From Isochrysis galbana (Eukaryota; Haptophyta; Isochrysidales; Isochrysidaceae), in assembly GCA_018136815.1 (NCBI GenBank), contig CM030936.1:4844707-4908706 (forward strand): a DNA stretch of 64,000 nt. Reading direction: 5' to 3'. The first letter of the stretch is position 1, and each line of letters opens with the position of its first letter. The translations under genes and the position numbers were made by a program. Positions 11,590 through 32,259 of this stretch are shown here, one piece after another. The notes under the pieces were generated by a model. The model was not told the origin of the DNA. It did not search any database and saw only the letters and a list, made by a program, of their open reading frames with translations.

Positions 11590-12530
11590 TTTGACTAGAA
11601 CGGGTGTGTGCGCACGGGCTTCCATGTGCGCGCGCGGGCTCCGCAGCTGTATGTGGCGTCGATGCCGCAGTTGGAACAGGTCTGGAACCGCCCGGTCGCG
11701 GGCCCAGCCCGTCGCGCCGCACGGCCACTAGAGGAGTTGCACCTCCAGGCGTCCGAGCGAGCGCTTGTTGACGTCAAACGGGCCATGGCCCTGGGCGTCG
11801 GGCCGGATCGAATCGAGGCATTCCTGCGGTGCGAGTGGCCAGGATGGGTCAATACGAGTGTGTGCGACCCTTGAGCACCAGTGTGCGACCTACCCATGAC
11901 CCCCCACCCTGCTCGCGAGAGCTCTAGGCTCTGCATGGCCACCATCTCCAGGCCATTCTTCGGCCGATCGCGGGCGATCAGACATCGCGGAAGCTGCGCG
12001 TTTCTAATAGTGATGCGCCCCACATTCACCACTCTGATTCCCTCCCGTGAGCGCCCGCCTCAATCTCCCCAAATAGCCCGCCATGCGCGGGGGAAGGGAG
12101 GGGGGTCACTCACCGACGCCATTGCCCTTCGTGGGGCGGGAGGGGGTCGTTTGGAGGGGGGAGGGAGTTGCCGGGGCAGGTAGGGGGGGACCCTAAGGAA
12201 TCCTTGGACACCCAGGGGAGGTGTGAAATAGTGGTTAAAATGAGTGAGTGACCGGGCTACTTTCTCCCGCTCCCGCGCTTCAAAACTCATGCTCATGCAC
12301 AATTGAAATTGACGAATTGATGACATGGGACTGCTCTACCTAGGCCTGGGGGGGGGGGGTCATTTCGCAGCCAGAGGCCCCCTACCTAGGGTCCTTGCGC
12401 GGCCCGTAGTGGCTCCCAATGTAGCAATATGGGTACTTGGAACGCATTGACCGTCCTCTAGTCAGATAAAGTATGTACTAGGGTTAAGACCTTGAAAAGG
12501 ACCGACACTTCTTTCGCGCCAACTAGGGCA
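11590..12530. repeat. Dispersed repeat, inverted partner at 47.9-48.2 kb
   Basis: Roughly 11940-12260 resembles the reverse complement of 47877-48200: shared blocks include GGGTGTCCAAGGATTCC, GACGCCAT/ATGGCGTCGGTGAGTGA, and ATTAGAAACGCGCAGCTTCCG versus ATAAGAAACGCGGAGGTTCCG. No coding frame survives in both. The rest of the interval holds only C/G runs (12341-12360) and nothing recognised. Confidence 0.55.
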
Positions 12531-12730
12531 ATCACCCACCCTCCCAAATAGAAACCAGCGAACCACTCAGAGGTGGGATCATTGCTTGAAAAGGCTTAGT
12601 CTTAGTAGATGCTACAGGCGAGGCCAAGGCGAGCGAAGGGTGAGGGTGCTGCGTGGGTGGATGGCAGGTGGGGATGGGTGGAAGTGAAGGCAAGCAATGC
12701 CACAAACGAGGCAGATGTAGTGGCGCGCAC

Positions 12731-21655
<8,925 letters not shown>

Positions 21656-22190
21656 GTAGCATCGATTTGTCAACTTTATTTTTCTGCTCATTGCCGCCTC
21701 CTTGCATCAGCTTTCGGTTCAGCTTTGCCATCTGCATGTCAAATCCACCGATCGGAGGCTGGTGACTTATGTGCATGACCACGACTATGTGGGGTGTGTG
21801 GATGATCTTGACTCTGTGCACTACGTGGGCTTGGTTCGAGGTTTGGACTGGTGCAGGTGCAGGCCTTTCGGTCTATGGGTACGTTTCCGCTTCCGCCGGG
21901 TGTTTGCGCCTGCTTCGTGTTTTACATGGAGGTAACGCCGATAAAGCGAAGGCGGGTGTGAGGAAAGGAGTGGAGCTGTGACTGTGTTGCATGTGGAGAC
22001 AGTGGAGTTGGTGTCTGTAATATGTGAGATACAATCCTTCAGGACTTCAGGGGCATGGGGCGCGGGCTGTCACGGGCGAAGGAAGCACGCGACGGGGGAG
22101 CTGAGGACGAGCGAGTGCTTAACATCCTTCTTGTTTTCAGCTAGCTGAGCTAGCTGAATGAAAAAGGGAGTGTCTTCGGGTTCTTCCTCC
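21656..22190. other. Intergenic, no supported gene
   Basis: Contains the 3' flank of the DHHC gene and short overlapping frames; nothing recognised. Confidence 0.5.
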
Positions 22191-22700
22191 TCATCCAGAG
22201 GGGAGGGAGCAAGTTGGGTGGTGCTGTTCACAATCGGTTTTGGGTCCGACTGGGGGTCGGCTCGCTTGCGCGAGTGCTGCTGTGGTTGTGGAGTTTGTTT
22301 GCTGCTTCTGAGCCAGCTGCACTGCGTTCTTTCCTTTGGGTCCATGTTGTGCGGCTTCAGCGTACGATTTCTGTGCTGAAGTTGGTTGTTGGTTGGAGGG
22401 CGCAAAGGCTCCCAGTGACGAATTGGGATGGCCCATAGATAGGGCCTGAGGGCAATGAGGAGGGAGGCATGCCGGTGGTAGGCGCGGCGGAGGAGACGAC
22501 TTCAGAGTGACGGGTCGATCGCGGATGCGACACATAGGTGCTGACGGGCTGAAGCCCGTCAGCAGAGGAAGGCGGGCAGACGGGCTTGGGCGAGGGCGAG
22601 GACGGCGGCGAAAGCGACATCGAGCGAGCGGCGAGAGGCGAGGGCGAGTGAGAGGAGGGCTGTGATGGCTGATGGCAGGGGCTGGCGAGGAGAGGGAGAA
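22191..22700 (-). pseudogene. Retroelement gag-like 5' fragment
   Basis: Encodes MSLSPPSSPSPKPVCPPSS followed, after a frame change, by GHPNSSLGAFAPSNQQPT...KSYAEAAQ, the latter reminiscent of gag/ORF1 proteins. The same start block is found at 41260-41040 (-) and 43120-43310 (+). Relative to the 41-kb copy it carries about 35 extra bases containing the TCGATCGCGGATGCGACA motif. It is joined in frame to the ankyrin ORF upstream, most likely by insertion into that gene's 3' end. Confidence 0.5.
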
Positions 22701-23216
22701 GAGAGATGGTGGAGTCCATACAACACGTAGGAGATTGGAGATGTCATGTAGATGAGCTGTACGTTGGCTCATGGAATTGTTGAGACATTGACAGGCAGTC
22801 GTCTGGTCGATGGTTGCCCCATAGTGCTGTAATAGATCGACCACCTCTACATCGCCACGTAGGCAGGCATACATTAATGGGGTGTTCTTCATGTTGTCCA
22901 TCTGATCCAATGGAGCATTCCATTGTGCCGCAAGATGTTTGACACATGGAAGATGACCACGCTCGACTGCGAGTATCAAGGCGGTCTTCCCCCAGAGAGT
23001 ACTCTTCATGTTCATGTACCCCAATGGAGCAAATCGAAGGAGTGTTGCCACACAATTGGAATGACCCAAGTAGGCAGCAATCATCAATGGTGTATACTTT
23101 TCGGAAACAATGGTATATAGCATTCGCATCTCTTCCATGAACTTGATTGGTGCTCTTGGACTACCCTCAAGCAGACCATTCAGGAGGAGAGCACAGCATG
23201 GAGGAGCATCGCTCAT
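22700..23216 (-). CDS. Ankyrin-repeat protein, 3' end altered by insertion
   Basis: Starts at the ATG at 23216 (MSDAPPCCALLLNGLLEG). Three ankyrin repeats follow: KYTPLMIAAYLGHSNCVATL, GKTALILAVERGHLPCVKHL and KNTPLMYACLRGDVEVVDLL, with a C-terminal helix ending about LHDISNLLRVV near 22715. The open frame continues to 22191 through retroelement-like sequence, so the original C-terminus is probably lost. Upstream codons translate a minisatellite and were excluded. Ankyrin repeats mediate protein binding; no enzymatic domain is present. Splicing and expression are unknown. Confidence 0.6.
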
Positions 23217-23990
23217 GCTGTAGAATGGAGGCAACGACAAGTAAGGGCGAGGGAGGAAGAGGAAAGGAGAGGCAAAGACGTCAGGAGAGGTAAAGGCGAA
23301 GGGAACAAGAGGACAGGAGAAAGGTGAGGGAGCAAGAGGACAGGAGAAAGGTGAGGGAGCAAGAGGACAGGAGAAAGGTGAGGGAGCAAGAGGACAGGAG
23401 AATGGCGAGGGAGCAAGAGGGACAGAAGAGGCAAAGGCGAGGGAGCAAGAGGACAGCAGAGGCAAAGACGTCAGGAGAGGCAAAAGCGAGGGGAACAAGA
23501 GGACAGGAGAAAGGCGAGGGAGCAAGAGGACAGGAGAGGCAAAGGCGAGGGAACAAGAGGACAGCAGAGGCAAAGGCGAGGGAACAAGAGGACAGGAGAA
23601 AGGCGAGGGAGCAAGAGGACAGCAGAGGCAAAGGCGAGGGAACAAGAGGACAGGAGAGGCAACGGCGTCAGGAGAGGCAGAGGCGAGGGAGCAAGAGGAC
23701 AGCAGAGGCGAGGGAGCAAGAGGACAGCAGAGGCAAAGGCGAGGGAGCAAGAGGACAGCAGAGGCAAAGGCGAGGGAACAAGAGGAAAGGCGTCAGGAGA
23801 GGCAAAGGCGAGGGAGTAAGGGGACAGCAGAGGCAAAGGCGAGGGAACAAGAGGAAAGGCGTCAGGAGAGGCAAAGGCGAGGGAGCAAGAGGATAACAGA
23901 GGCAAAGGCGAGGGAGGGAGCAAGAGGACAGGAGAAAGGCGAGGGAGCAAGAGGAGAGGCAAAGGCGCCAGGAGAGGCAAATGGAGGGCG
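23217..23990. repeat. Purine-rich minisatellite
   Basis: Degenerate tandem repeats of blocks such as GAGGCAAAGGCGAGGGAGCAAG and AGGACAGGAGAAAGGCGAGG, about 30 bp per unit, abutting the ankyrin gene start. The sense strand of that gene is therefore pyrimidine-rich here. Long frames across it are repeat artefacts. Confidence 0.85.
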
Positions 23991-25530
23991 CGGAAGCAGG
24001 GGGGGAAACAAAGGGGGGGGGGTAAAGCAGTGGAGGAGGGTGGGGGGGAAGCAAAGGGGAAGGGGAGGGGGGGGGAAGCACGGGGGGGGGAAGCAAAGGG
24101 GGGGGAAGCAAAGGGGGGGGAAGCAAAGGGGGGGGGTAAAGCAGGGGAGGGGAGGGAGCAACCAGTCCCAAAGCACTAGCCCTATTATTCAGAGGTACCT
24201 CGGAGATTGTAGAGATGATTTATATTCGAAAACAAACTGATGACATCTCATCAGTCCATCGGAGGTACATCGGAGATTGAGAAGTCGACAGATGGGCAGT
24301 TGGTAGTCCCCAGTTGGTGGACAGTCTACCAGTTGGTGGGCAGTCTATCAGTTGGTGGGCAGTCTATCAGTTGGTGGGAGTCTATCAGTTGGTGGGCAGT
24401 TGATCGTTTGATTTGGGCAGTTGATAGTTGGTGGGTAGTTTCTGGGATGGCCACCCCCTCCTCCCTCGACTCCACCCCCTCCTCCCTCGACTCCACCCCC
24501 TCCTCCCTCGCCACCTCCTCCCTCGACTCCACCGCCCTCGCCACCTCCTCCCTCGCCACCTCCTCCCTCGACTCCACCGCCCTCGCCACCTCCTCCCTCG
24601 ACTCCACCGCCCTCACCACCTCCTCCCTCGACTCCACCGCCCTCGCCACCTCCCCCCTCGATTCCACCTTCACCCCCTCCTCGGAATCCTTCAACTCCTC
24701 CACTTACCCCACCTCCACTTACCCCACCTCCACTCACCCCACATCCACTCACCCCACCTCCACTTACCCCACCACTCACACCACCTCCACTCACCCCACC
24801 TGCTTCTTCTCCCCTCTCGCCTTTTACTCCACCTCCCCATATCTCGACCTCACCACCTAGACCTCCTCCTCCCTCACCTCCTCCACCACTCCCACCATTC
24901 TCACCTTCACCCTCACAACCGCCGTCCCATCCACCCCCTTTTCAACCACCCCCTTCTCCACCCCCTTCTCCACCCCCTTCTCCACCCCCTTCTCCACCCC
25001 CTTCTCCACCCCCTTCTCCACCCCCTTCTCCACCCCCTTCTCCACCCCCTAGACCTTCGCCACCTCCTCCGTCACCTCCTCCACCGCTTCCACCGATCCT
25101 TCCTCACGCCTCATCTCCAATGCCATCTTCCCCTCCATTGTCATCTCAATCTCCACCTCCTTCTCCCCCTCCTTCTCCATCACCCCCTCCTTCTCCATCA
25201 CCCCCTCCTTCTCCACCACCCCCTTCTCCATCTCCACTCTCCTCGCCTCCACCTCCATCTCCCCCATCCCATCTCCCTCCCTCACCGCCACCGCCTTCAC
25301 CTCCATCACCGTTGCCACCAACCCCACTGCTTTCTCCCCACATCTCAACCCCACCTTCCTCTCCGCTGGATCACTCTTTCCCACCACCTAGACCTCCCTC
25401 GACTCCACCGCCCTCACCACCTCCTCCCTCGACTCCACCGCCCTCACCACCTCCTCCCTCGACTCCACCGCCCTCGCCACCTCCCCCCTCGATTCCACCT
25501 TCACCCCCTCCCCTGTAAAAAACGAAACGT
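23991..25530. repeat. G-run, 20-bp and CCACC-type tandem repeats
   Basis: 23991-24150 consists of G-runs spaced by AAGCAAA. 24297-24400 has about five copies of a CAGTTGGTGGGCAGTCTAT unit. 24450-25520 is CCTCCTCCCTCGACTCCAC and CACCCCCTTCTC repeats, the latter about ten times at 24950-25055. Frames through it (P/H/L- or S/T-rich) are not supported as genes. Confidence 0.85.
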
Positions 25531-25562
25531 TTCGCACCACACCCTAATCCCCCCCACAGAAG

Positions 25563-26177
25563 TCACGCGCGCGAGGGGGCAGAAAATGCGGCCGTCCAAC
25601 GACACCTCCCGCAGGGAGCTATGTCGACGAGCCCTGGGGCCACCACCCGCTCCAGATTGGGGCAACTCATGAACACATTCCTGCCCGGCATCCTCGCAAT
25701 GGAGATCTCATCGGTGAGTCGAATGCATAATGCTTGCGAGAGTCTAGTAGGAGGATGACATCCATGGGTCAGAATAGTGAGAAGAGTCGCTGAATGACGG
25801 GTGAGGAATTCGTCGGTTGCGATCACACGACAGGTATCAGGCCGCAAATGGTCGATGACAGTCTCCAGCGATTTCAACGATATATCCACCCTGCCCCAAA
25901 TCGAGTGAATGGAGTCAGACCACGTGTGTGTTTCAACATGTGAAGGGTCAAGTTGACTCAAGTAACCTCCAGGTGACAATGAAAGGTGTCAGCAGGGATG
26001 GGGATAATTGAACGCTTTTGGTCTAAATGCATTTGCTGCTGTCATTCTAGTTTCTAGTGGCCAACTATTCGCAACACATACGATCATACGATAGCCGATA
26101 TGCCGCAAGACACGTGGCCGGAGAAATATGCTCGAATCTGTATGAATCTGGTGGAATCGCTCATATCGAATAAGCAT
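25563..26177 (-). CDS. Hypothetical protein, possible F-box/LRR-like fragment
   Basis: Two minus-strand open frames (26177-25989 and 25979-25563) have protein-like composition unlike the surrounding repeats. The first has RPRVLRHIGYRMIVCVANSW, faintly F-box-like; the second has SLETVIDHLRPDTCRVIATD and SCPNLERVVAPGL, faintly LRR-like. The two may be exons of one gene; I could not fix a splice. No confident family. The extreme 3' end (below about 25640) abuts low-complexity sequence. Confidence 0.35.
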
Positions 26178-26259
26178 CGGCCTGTAGGGTACACTGCTAC
26201 CACCACATCGACGCTCACCGTTAGCTCATAGCTCGCCGTATATTATTTAGCAACGCTTT

Positions 26260-27015
26260 CCTCAACTAAGTTTATACTTAGTTGCCCCATGGGGGGGCAC
26301 GAGCCCCCCCCCCTCTCTCCACTCCTCCCCTGCCATGGGGGAGGAACCACCCATCCTCCTGGCACGCCTGATGGCTTGCCAGGAGGCCACTGCCCTACTG
26401 ACCCACTCCCTTCCCCACAGGCTCGCCCCATTCGCTCATCCTGGCCCCTCGTGGCCAGCCCATTGCTCCAACCCCCCCTCCCCCCCTGGTCGACAGGCAG
26501 ACAGGTGCAGATTGGGGGCCCCAGAGGCTCAGGAGCGCCAGCGAGGGAGAGGCAGGGGAGACGAGGGCCCAGTCCCAGCCTCCTCTGCCCCCAGAGCTGG
26601 CCTCCAGGAGCCTCCAGGGGTCGCCAGCAGGCAGCTGCAGGCCTGCCGCAGGCGCGCCATCGCGCGTGCCGCAGGAGAGGGGAGAGAGAGCGCGGAGAAG
26701 GGGGTGGGCGGAGCGAGAGCTCCGCTCACCGAAAAATAGGTAAGTCCCGCACCTGTTTACAGGATAAGTCGGGGCTGAGACCGCCGCCCACTCGGAGACA
26801 CAGGAGGAAGGGGGGGAATGATCACCGGGGGGGGCGCGGGCCACCGGACCATATCTGAGCCCTTCACCCCTATCCCCCTAGTAGTGCACGGGGGGAGTCG
26901 CCTTATGGCGGGGGGAGAAGGGCCGGGGAAGTGGGGGTGTAGAAAGTTTCCTACGTGAGTAGAAAGTAAAGGGTCCACGGCCGCGTGTGCGGTGAGACTA
27001 TTAAAAGGTTTTTTT
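26260..27015 (+). mobile_element. SINE-like retroposon with 17-bp target duplication
   Basis: A 756-bp insert flanked by a perfect 17-bp direct repeat TTATTTAGCAACGCTTT (26243-26259 and 27016-27032). The right end finishes in a T-run. It is G/C-run-rich and has no credible reading frame. Its start AACTAAGTTTATACTTAGTT recurs in near-identical form at 36812. The duplication length matches the LINE copies in the window (14 and 16 bp), suggesting mobilisation by LINE machinery. Confidence 0.65.
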
Positions 27016-27085
27016 TTATTTAGCAACGCTTTGACTTGCTCTGCTACTTGTCCTTGGCCTATCGCACCTACCAGCTCAAATCTAC

Positions 27086-28770
27086 CTATCCACTTGTCGG
27101 CTGTTCCAAATGCACGTGGTGGGTGGCATCCTGGCAGGCATACACAAACTCTCCAACGAGCGCTGCCCGCCAGGTGGAGGGTTCAAGCACAGGCATAGTA
27201 TGCAACGTCTCGTAGTACTCGGGCGCAATGTGGCGTAGCGCAGGCAATCGATACATGGGAATATCTGCATGCAGAGGCCCGGGGCAACAATCTAGTCACA
27301 AGAGGCCCGCTTCATCCACTCCCACGGCCGGTCCATCTCAGAGTATGAAGATCAGGCTGGAAATCCATTGGATGGGCCCACACGTAGCGATATGTCGGCT
27401 AAATGGGAGTGTCCTTGGCATTCTGTCGCCCCAGTTCTTGCGCAAGGCCATGCATGGCACCAGGCAAGCTAGGCAAACTGACCTGGAAAGTCATGGTGCT
27501 CCACATGATAGCCCTCGTAGCCCATGTACAAGTCCATAAGAGTCCCCACAGGGCCCTCTGGTGTGTAGAAGGAAACCGTTGGTTGACGTGTGCCGGACAT
27601 GCACATATGTGGGCAGGTCCATAGGAAATTCAGGTTCAACGGCGAGAGGTACACGAGCTGTGATGCTAGATATAGCCCCAAAGGCGCCGAGGAATCAGCT
27701 GCGACGGAGAGAGCCAGTACTGACGCCCAGCCTCCCAGCGAACAAAGAGCTTGTACACACAAGCTTCGCCGGAGAGAGGGGTCGCCCTCCATCGCGCGGA
27801 GTGCTGCAATGGCGTAACCGAGATGAAGTAGTGGGGCGAGCAGGTGCACTGCAACACTTCCAGCCTGGAAGACGAGCTCGTTCGATCGGCGCATCAACCT
27901 GTCAACGGGCACGTCATCGGAACCGTCGCTACTTGAGGGTGCCACTCGCTCTGTCACAATTGTGTATCGTCGGCTCGGTGGCGACCAAAGTCGGGTGGCG
28001 ATCCCAATGTCACCATCTGTTTGACGGCCTTGTCTCGCGCGTTCGCGCGCCTCGTGTAGAGTATACGCTCCGAGCTTGGAATGGTGGGAGCTATGCAGGA
28101 GCCAGTAGCTGGGTAGAACGCCAAAGACCGTCCCTAGGTTTACCAGAGCCAAGACGCAATTGAACCGGACAGAACCGAAGGGTCCTGCAAGGGCCTGCCA
28201 CCTTCCATGCGAGATGGCGTGGCTGCAGTAGACTGCCCAAGTTGAGCGCAGGGAACCGATGCCCCATGTATGCACAGCAGCCTCAGTCCACGACATCTCG
28301 GGCGCATGGCAGAGCGACCATACATAGACGGGCAAGATGGCGAGACCGAGGCTGAACACCCACTCATCAGAGCCGATGAGCGGTTTCACTTTTGAGGCAT
28401 GGCGTGTGAGGATATCCCGCCGGCGCTGTCGGTGCCACTCAGCGGCATCGAAGGTGGTCCCCCTTGTCTTTCCCGCCCGTTGCTGCCCTGAGTCCGTAAG
28501 TCCCTCCGTCCTCGTCTCCAACGGCTGCACTGTCTTCTCACCTGCCTTCCCTCTACCCAATCCCCTCTCTTCTGTCCACTTATCACCGCTGCTGCTGTTC
28601 TCTCTCTCGAGAAGAGAGAAGGGGAGGTGTCCCTCGAGCCGTGGGGCGCCCCGCTGGCGCGGAGGATGGGAGGAAGAGGGGATGGCGTGGAAGACAGCAG
28701 CACGAGCCGCCAGCCGACCATCGTAGAGGCCTGCTGCACCGAGCAGCAGCATCATGACGAAAGCCGCCAT
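27086..28770 (-). CDS. Sphingolipid delta-4 (dihydroceramide) desaturase
   Basis: Two exons, 28770-27483 and 27264-27086 (intron GTCAGT...TGCAG), phase 1, total 488 residues. A hydrophobic N-terminus precedes a low-complexity linker, then the Lipid_DES-type segment AEWHRQRRRDILTRHASKVK (about residue 110). Three histidine boxes are seen: HAISH, HSSHH and HVEHHDFP, the last split from its continuation IPMYRLPALRHIAPEYYE by the intron. These ligate the di-iron centre. Members introduce the 4,5 double bond in ceramide at the ER. The C-terminal exon restores the expected end of the family, which supports the splice. The start was chosen because upstream codons only translate a CT microsatellite. 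Confidence 0.88.
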
Positions 28771-28779
28771 CGGCAGGTG

Positions 28780-28975
<196 letters not shown>

Positions 28976-29730
28976 AAAGAGGGAAAGCTGATAGACTCAC
29001 GTTTCCAACCCGAAGCCAAGAGGGCCTGAATGAGTGTACTTTACTCGTACGAACCCCAAGAAAAGAGGAATACACGAGACGTGTCACTGAAGAAAAAGAG
29101 AAGAGGACACCACGGGCTGCGCAATCATTGGAGAAAAATCCGCTGACGACGCTGAGTTATCGAATGAAAGGAGTGAGATTGAAGGTCTTTCTTCTTCATT
29201 CAGCCTCATCCTGTCGGGAAATAAGAAATAAGGGCATACAAAGGGCTTCCAAGAATAGCACTTCGTAGTATTGATTGCAAGTGTTGTGTGGGGCGGACCG
29301 GAGCGGAACTTCAAAAGATTCCTTTTAATCAAGGCTGTTCATTCTAGAAAGTTCAGTGGCCAGGACGGTAGAAAGTAAAGTTTAGACGACAGAGGATGTG
29401 GGCTAAGTTGCTAAGTTTTTCCACAGGTACCGGTACCGGTATCGGTGGACAGGTACCGGGTCCGCCGGACCCGGTGGCCGGTGTGTACAATATGGTAGCC
29501 GGGAGGGCTGGTGGCTGTGCGCTGTGCTCGAGTGGGAAGAGGAAATGGAGATTCACGTTGAAGGAAGTGGGGAGGGGGAGGAGGAGGAGGAGAAGGAGTT
29601 CTCATAGCGAGCGTGGCGGGAGCGCGTGGACGGCGATCACTCGGTGTGGGCGGTGGGCGTATTGCGTATTGTGTAGCTGTCTGTATGTACACTAAGCAGA
29701 GTATCTAATGTTATAATTAGAGTATTATAC
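28976..29730. other. Intergenic, no supported gene
   Basis: Only notable for a palindromic GGTACCGG cluster at 29426-29485 and GGAGGAGGA repeats near 29570. No gene recognised. Confidence 0.5.
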
Positions 29731-29731
29731 A

Positions 29732-29960
29732 AAAAACTATTGTTATAGTTTGAACTATGGAGCGTGCCGCGACCGCTCCCGAGCCCCAGGCGACCCTCGC
29801 CACCGCGCCCCAGCGCCCCACCTGGGACGCCCCACGCCGCCCGAGGCGACTCGTCAGAAAGCCCTCTCAGAGCCCATCCAACCCATCCAAACCACACCCG
29901 CGCAAGCGCGCGGGGTGGCGAGTGGCGAGCACTGGCACCGAATAGGTTGCCACCATGGAC
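29732..29960 (+). mobile_element. LINE 5'-end fragment with hairpin and MERA start
   Basis: Begins with AAACTATTGTTATAGTTT, a 7-bp stem with 4-nt loop, 8 bases before ATGGAGCGTGCCGCGACC. The same block is found at 58080-58165 and, reversed, at 43740-43855; related versions precede the starts at 30871 and 62198. Only the first about 65 codons are recognisable, so this is a truncated 5' piece. Confidence 0.6.
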
Positions 29961-30271
29961 CATGGCTCTGCGCATTATGCAGGGGGTCTTTGAGACCCCC
30001 TCCTACAGTGGGAAACCTTCCCACCCCAAGAGCACCTCATGTGGGAGGGTAGCTCAGCTGCCCGCGCTGCCCTCCCCATGGTGGAAACCTCTACGGCTCG
30101 CCCCGACCACCCCGACAATTGGCGATATGGGACAGGCGATGGAGCCCATTCGCCGTACTATTGTCAACCGTTCATCCGCTTCCTTTGCGAGGGCGAGCCG
30201 GAGATCCCCGACGCCCACCGAGCCTACCTTCGTCGTCTCGTCGTCCTCGGCCAAAGCGGCGCTGAAGAACA

Positions 30272-30588
30272 AGCGCGACGTGCCTGCAACGATGGGGCGG
30301 CCGGTCAGCTACCCGCCAGACCTCGAGGAGGAGGTGATGCTGTTCATCAAAAACTTGCGGCGATGCAAAGTCCCGGTCTATCGCGAGACCGTGCTTGACT
30401 ACGGGAAGCGGCTGCTCACCGGCCACGTCGCCGCCGCCGAGTTCTTCAAGTACCAGGACGGCAAGGCCGTTTGTGACGCTACGGGTCGACCTGCGTGGGA
30501 CGAGACAAAGTGGCTTCACTGGTACTATCGACACGTCGACACGTCCTCAAAGACCACGGGTGCCGCACCGGAAACCAAAGACTACTAG
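30272..30588 (+). pseudogene. Tc5/CENP-B-type HTH fragment
   Basis: An open frame ending at 30588 contains GRPVSYPPDLEEEVMLFIKN and VPVYRETVLDYGKRLL, which resembles the helix-turn-helix DNA-binding N-terminus of pogo/Tigger/CENP-B transposases. No catalytic DDE domain follows. It lies between two LINE 5' ends, likely a transposase remnant or captured fragment. Assignment rests on motif resemblance alone. Confidence 0.45.
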
Positions 30589-30870
30589 ATTCGAATAGGG
30601 CAGTGTGGGACAAGCAAGGCAATTACAGGCAGCACTACGACAATGTGGGCGCCGTGACGAATTGGAGTGGCCATCTCGTGAAGTGTATGAGTGAGCGCTC
30701 CCTACAGTGAGTGAGTGGGAGACGAAGGAACAGAGGCAGCTTAGCAGAGGGATGGTGGATGGTGGGCGGTGGGCGAGGGCGTCGAGAACTGCTCACCGGC
30801 CACGGCAGTGGTCCGGCAGTGGTCCAAGATAATGTGCCACCATGCCAACTATCGTTAAAACGATAGGGTC

Positions 30871-32259
30871 ATGGAGCGCGCGCCGCCGCCCGCTCTCGCT
30901 GCCGCTGCCCTCGCCATGATGGACGAAGAGCTCATGGACACGCCGCTGTCGCCGAAGCGACCGCGCCAGGACGACCCCCCCAGTCAGGTGGGCACAGGAG
31001 CCGGCGGGCCGCGCCCGCGCATCACCACGAACGACACGTACAAGGCCGCCATGCTGGCACCAGCCAGCAGGCAACACACCTCCAGCACAATCCACAGCCA
31101 CACCTACCACATAGCACCAGAGGGACGAACCCATAGGGAAGGCCCCCGGGCCGGGACCCTACACAGCCGCGTTACCGCCCTCGTGCTCCGGCGCGAGGGG
31201 CCGGCCCGGCGCCATACAAGACAGGACCCCATTGGGGAAATGTCGCATCAAAACAGGCACTGGAAAGAGCAGCTTTGGACCCCCATCAGGGGAGACAGCG
31301 GCAACAGGGAGGACGACACCGGGGAGACACTCCACAGAGACGCCCAGAGGCACGCGGACGACCGCGCCTCGGGCGCTGGAACGACCAGCAAGACACCGGC
31401 CCCAGAGGCCCAACATAACCAGCACAATCACGAATTTGGGCCAACACAACAGACACTCCACACAAAACCCGCGAGAGGGAGTGACAACGCGGTAGACGCA
31501 CTGAGACAACTGGACTCTAGAGAAGCAAGACAAGGCAGAGGACTAACCTTGCCTCCCCCCACGGCCACTCAGGTGGCCCTCCTCGACGAAGACCTCGAGC
31601 CCGAGCTTCAAGAAGAGGCCGAGTTTCCAGATTCTCACAAAATCATCATCACCTTCACGGCGTACGAGAAGGGCCACAAGGCCAAAGACGAGGAGACCCT
31701 AGGCGCCATTGTTGCGCATCTCAACAAACTAGAAGGCGTCGACCTTGAACCCGACTTTCTGTCTAAGAGCGCTTCCGGACCATGGGAAATAATGGTTACG
31801 GCGGATTGCGCGAATCAATTTCGCGAGATGTTCAAAGACGTAGTCGACTTTCGCAAGGCGGGCATTCCGTGCCCTATAGCGGTCAAATATCAAACTCTCG
31901 ACGAGAAACTCAAGGGGCTCCCCCGGGCGTCCGACAAAGCGGTAGCCGGCGCTTTCCAAGACGTCTCGGCGCACCTAGTGGTGCGCAACTACAAGTTCGA
32001 GTTGAAGAGCATTATCACGATCAGCTCGCTCGCCAAGGCGGTTGAAAACCAAGGCTTCTACTTTCTCCAAGGAAACCAAGAAAGGACCAAGATCCTCACC
32101 AAAGAAGGGGTGCTAGTAACCCAAGGCAAGAAAGAGGTTTACCACCTCTATGTGACTCCCAAGCAAGGCTCGTTCAAATGGGAAAAGATTGCCCACCGCA
32201 CCCACGAACCTAGACCCATCCCCACCGGCGCATTGGGGGGAAGGGTACAAAACCAATAA
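30871..32259 (+). CDS. LINE ORF1 protein
   Basis: 462 residues starting MERAPPPALAAAALAMMDEE. The N-terminal two thirds are Arg/Thr/Gln-rich and disordered, with many charged residues. The C-terminal part (about 260-430) is folded-looking (KIIITFTAYEKGHKAKDEET; KAGIPCPIAVKYQTLDEKLK), compatible with an RRM-like nucleic-acid-binding module typical of ORF1 proteins. It overlaps the start of the ORF2 remnant; the junction sits near 32215-32260. It would coat LINE RNA. Confidence 0.6.
   Translation: MERAPPPALAAAALAMMDEELMDTPLSPKRPRQDDPPSQVGTGAGGPRPRITTNDTYKAAMLAPASRQHTSSTIHSHTYHIAPEGRTHREGPRAGTLHSRVTALVLRREGPARRHTRQDPIGEMSHQNRHWKEQLWTPIRGDSGNREDDTGETLHRDAQRHADDRASGAGTTSKTPAPEAQHNQHNHEFGPTQQTLHTKPARGSDNAVDALRQLDSREARQGRGLTLPPPTATQVALLDEDLEPELQEEAEFPDSHKIIITFTAYEKGHKAKDEETLGAIVAHLNKLEGVDLEPDFLSKSASGPWEIMVTADCANQFREMFKDVVDFRKAGIPCPIAVKYQTLDEKLKGLPRASDKAVAGAFQDVSAHLVVRNYKFELKSIITISSLAKAVENQGFYFLQGNQERTKILTKEGVLVTQGKKEVYHLYVTPKQGSFKWEKIAHRTHEPRPIPTGALGGRVQNQ

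Noticed and set aside
24297-24400. CRISPR-like regular repeats (20-bp units)
   Set aside because: Units are contiguous tandem repeats without unique spacers, in a eukaryotic context.
24240-25672. Pro/His/Leu- and Ser/Thr-rich frames as a structural protein
   Set aside because: All frames are open because the DNA is a tandem repeat; no start, splice or conserved domain supports a gene.
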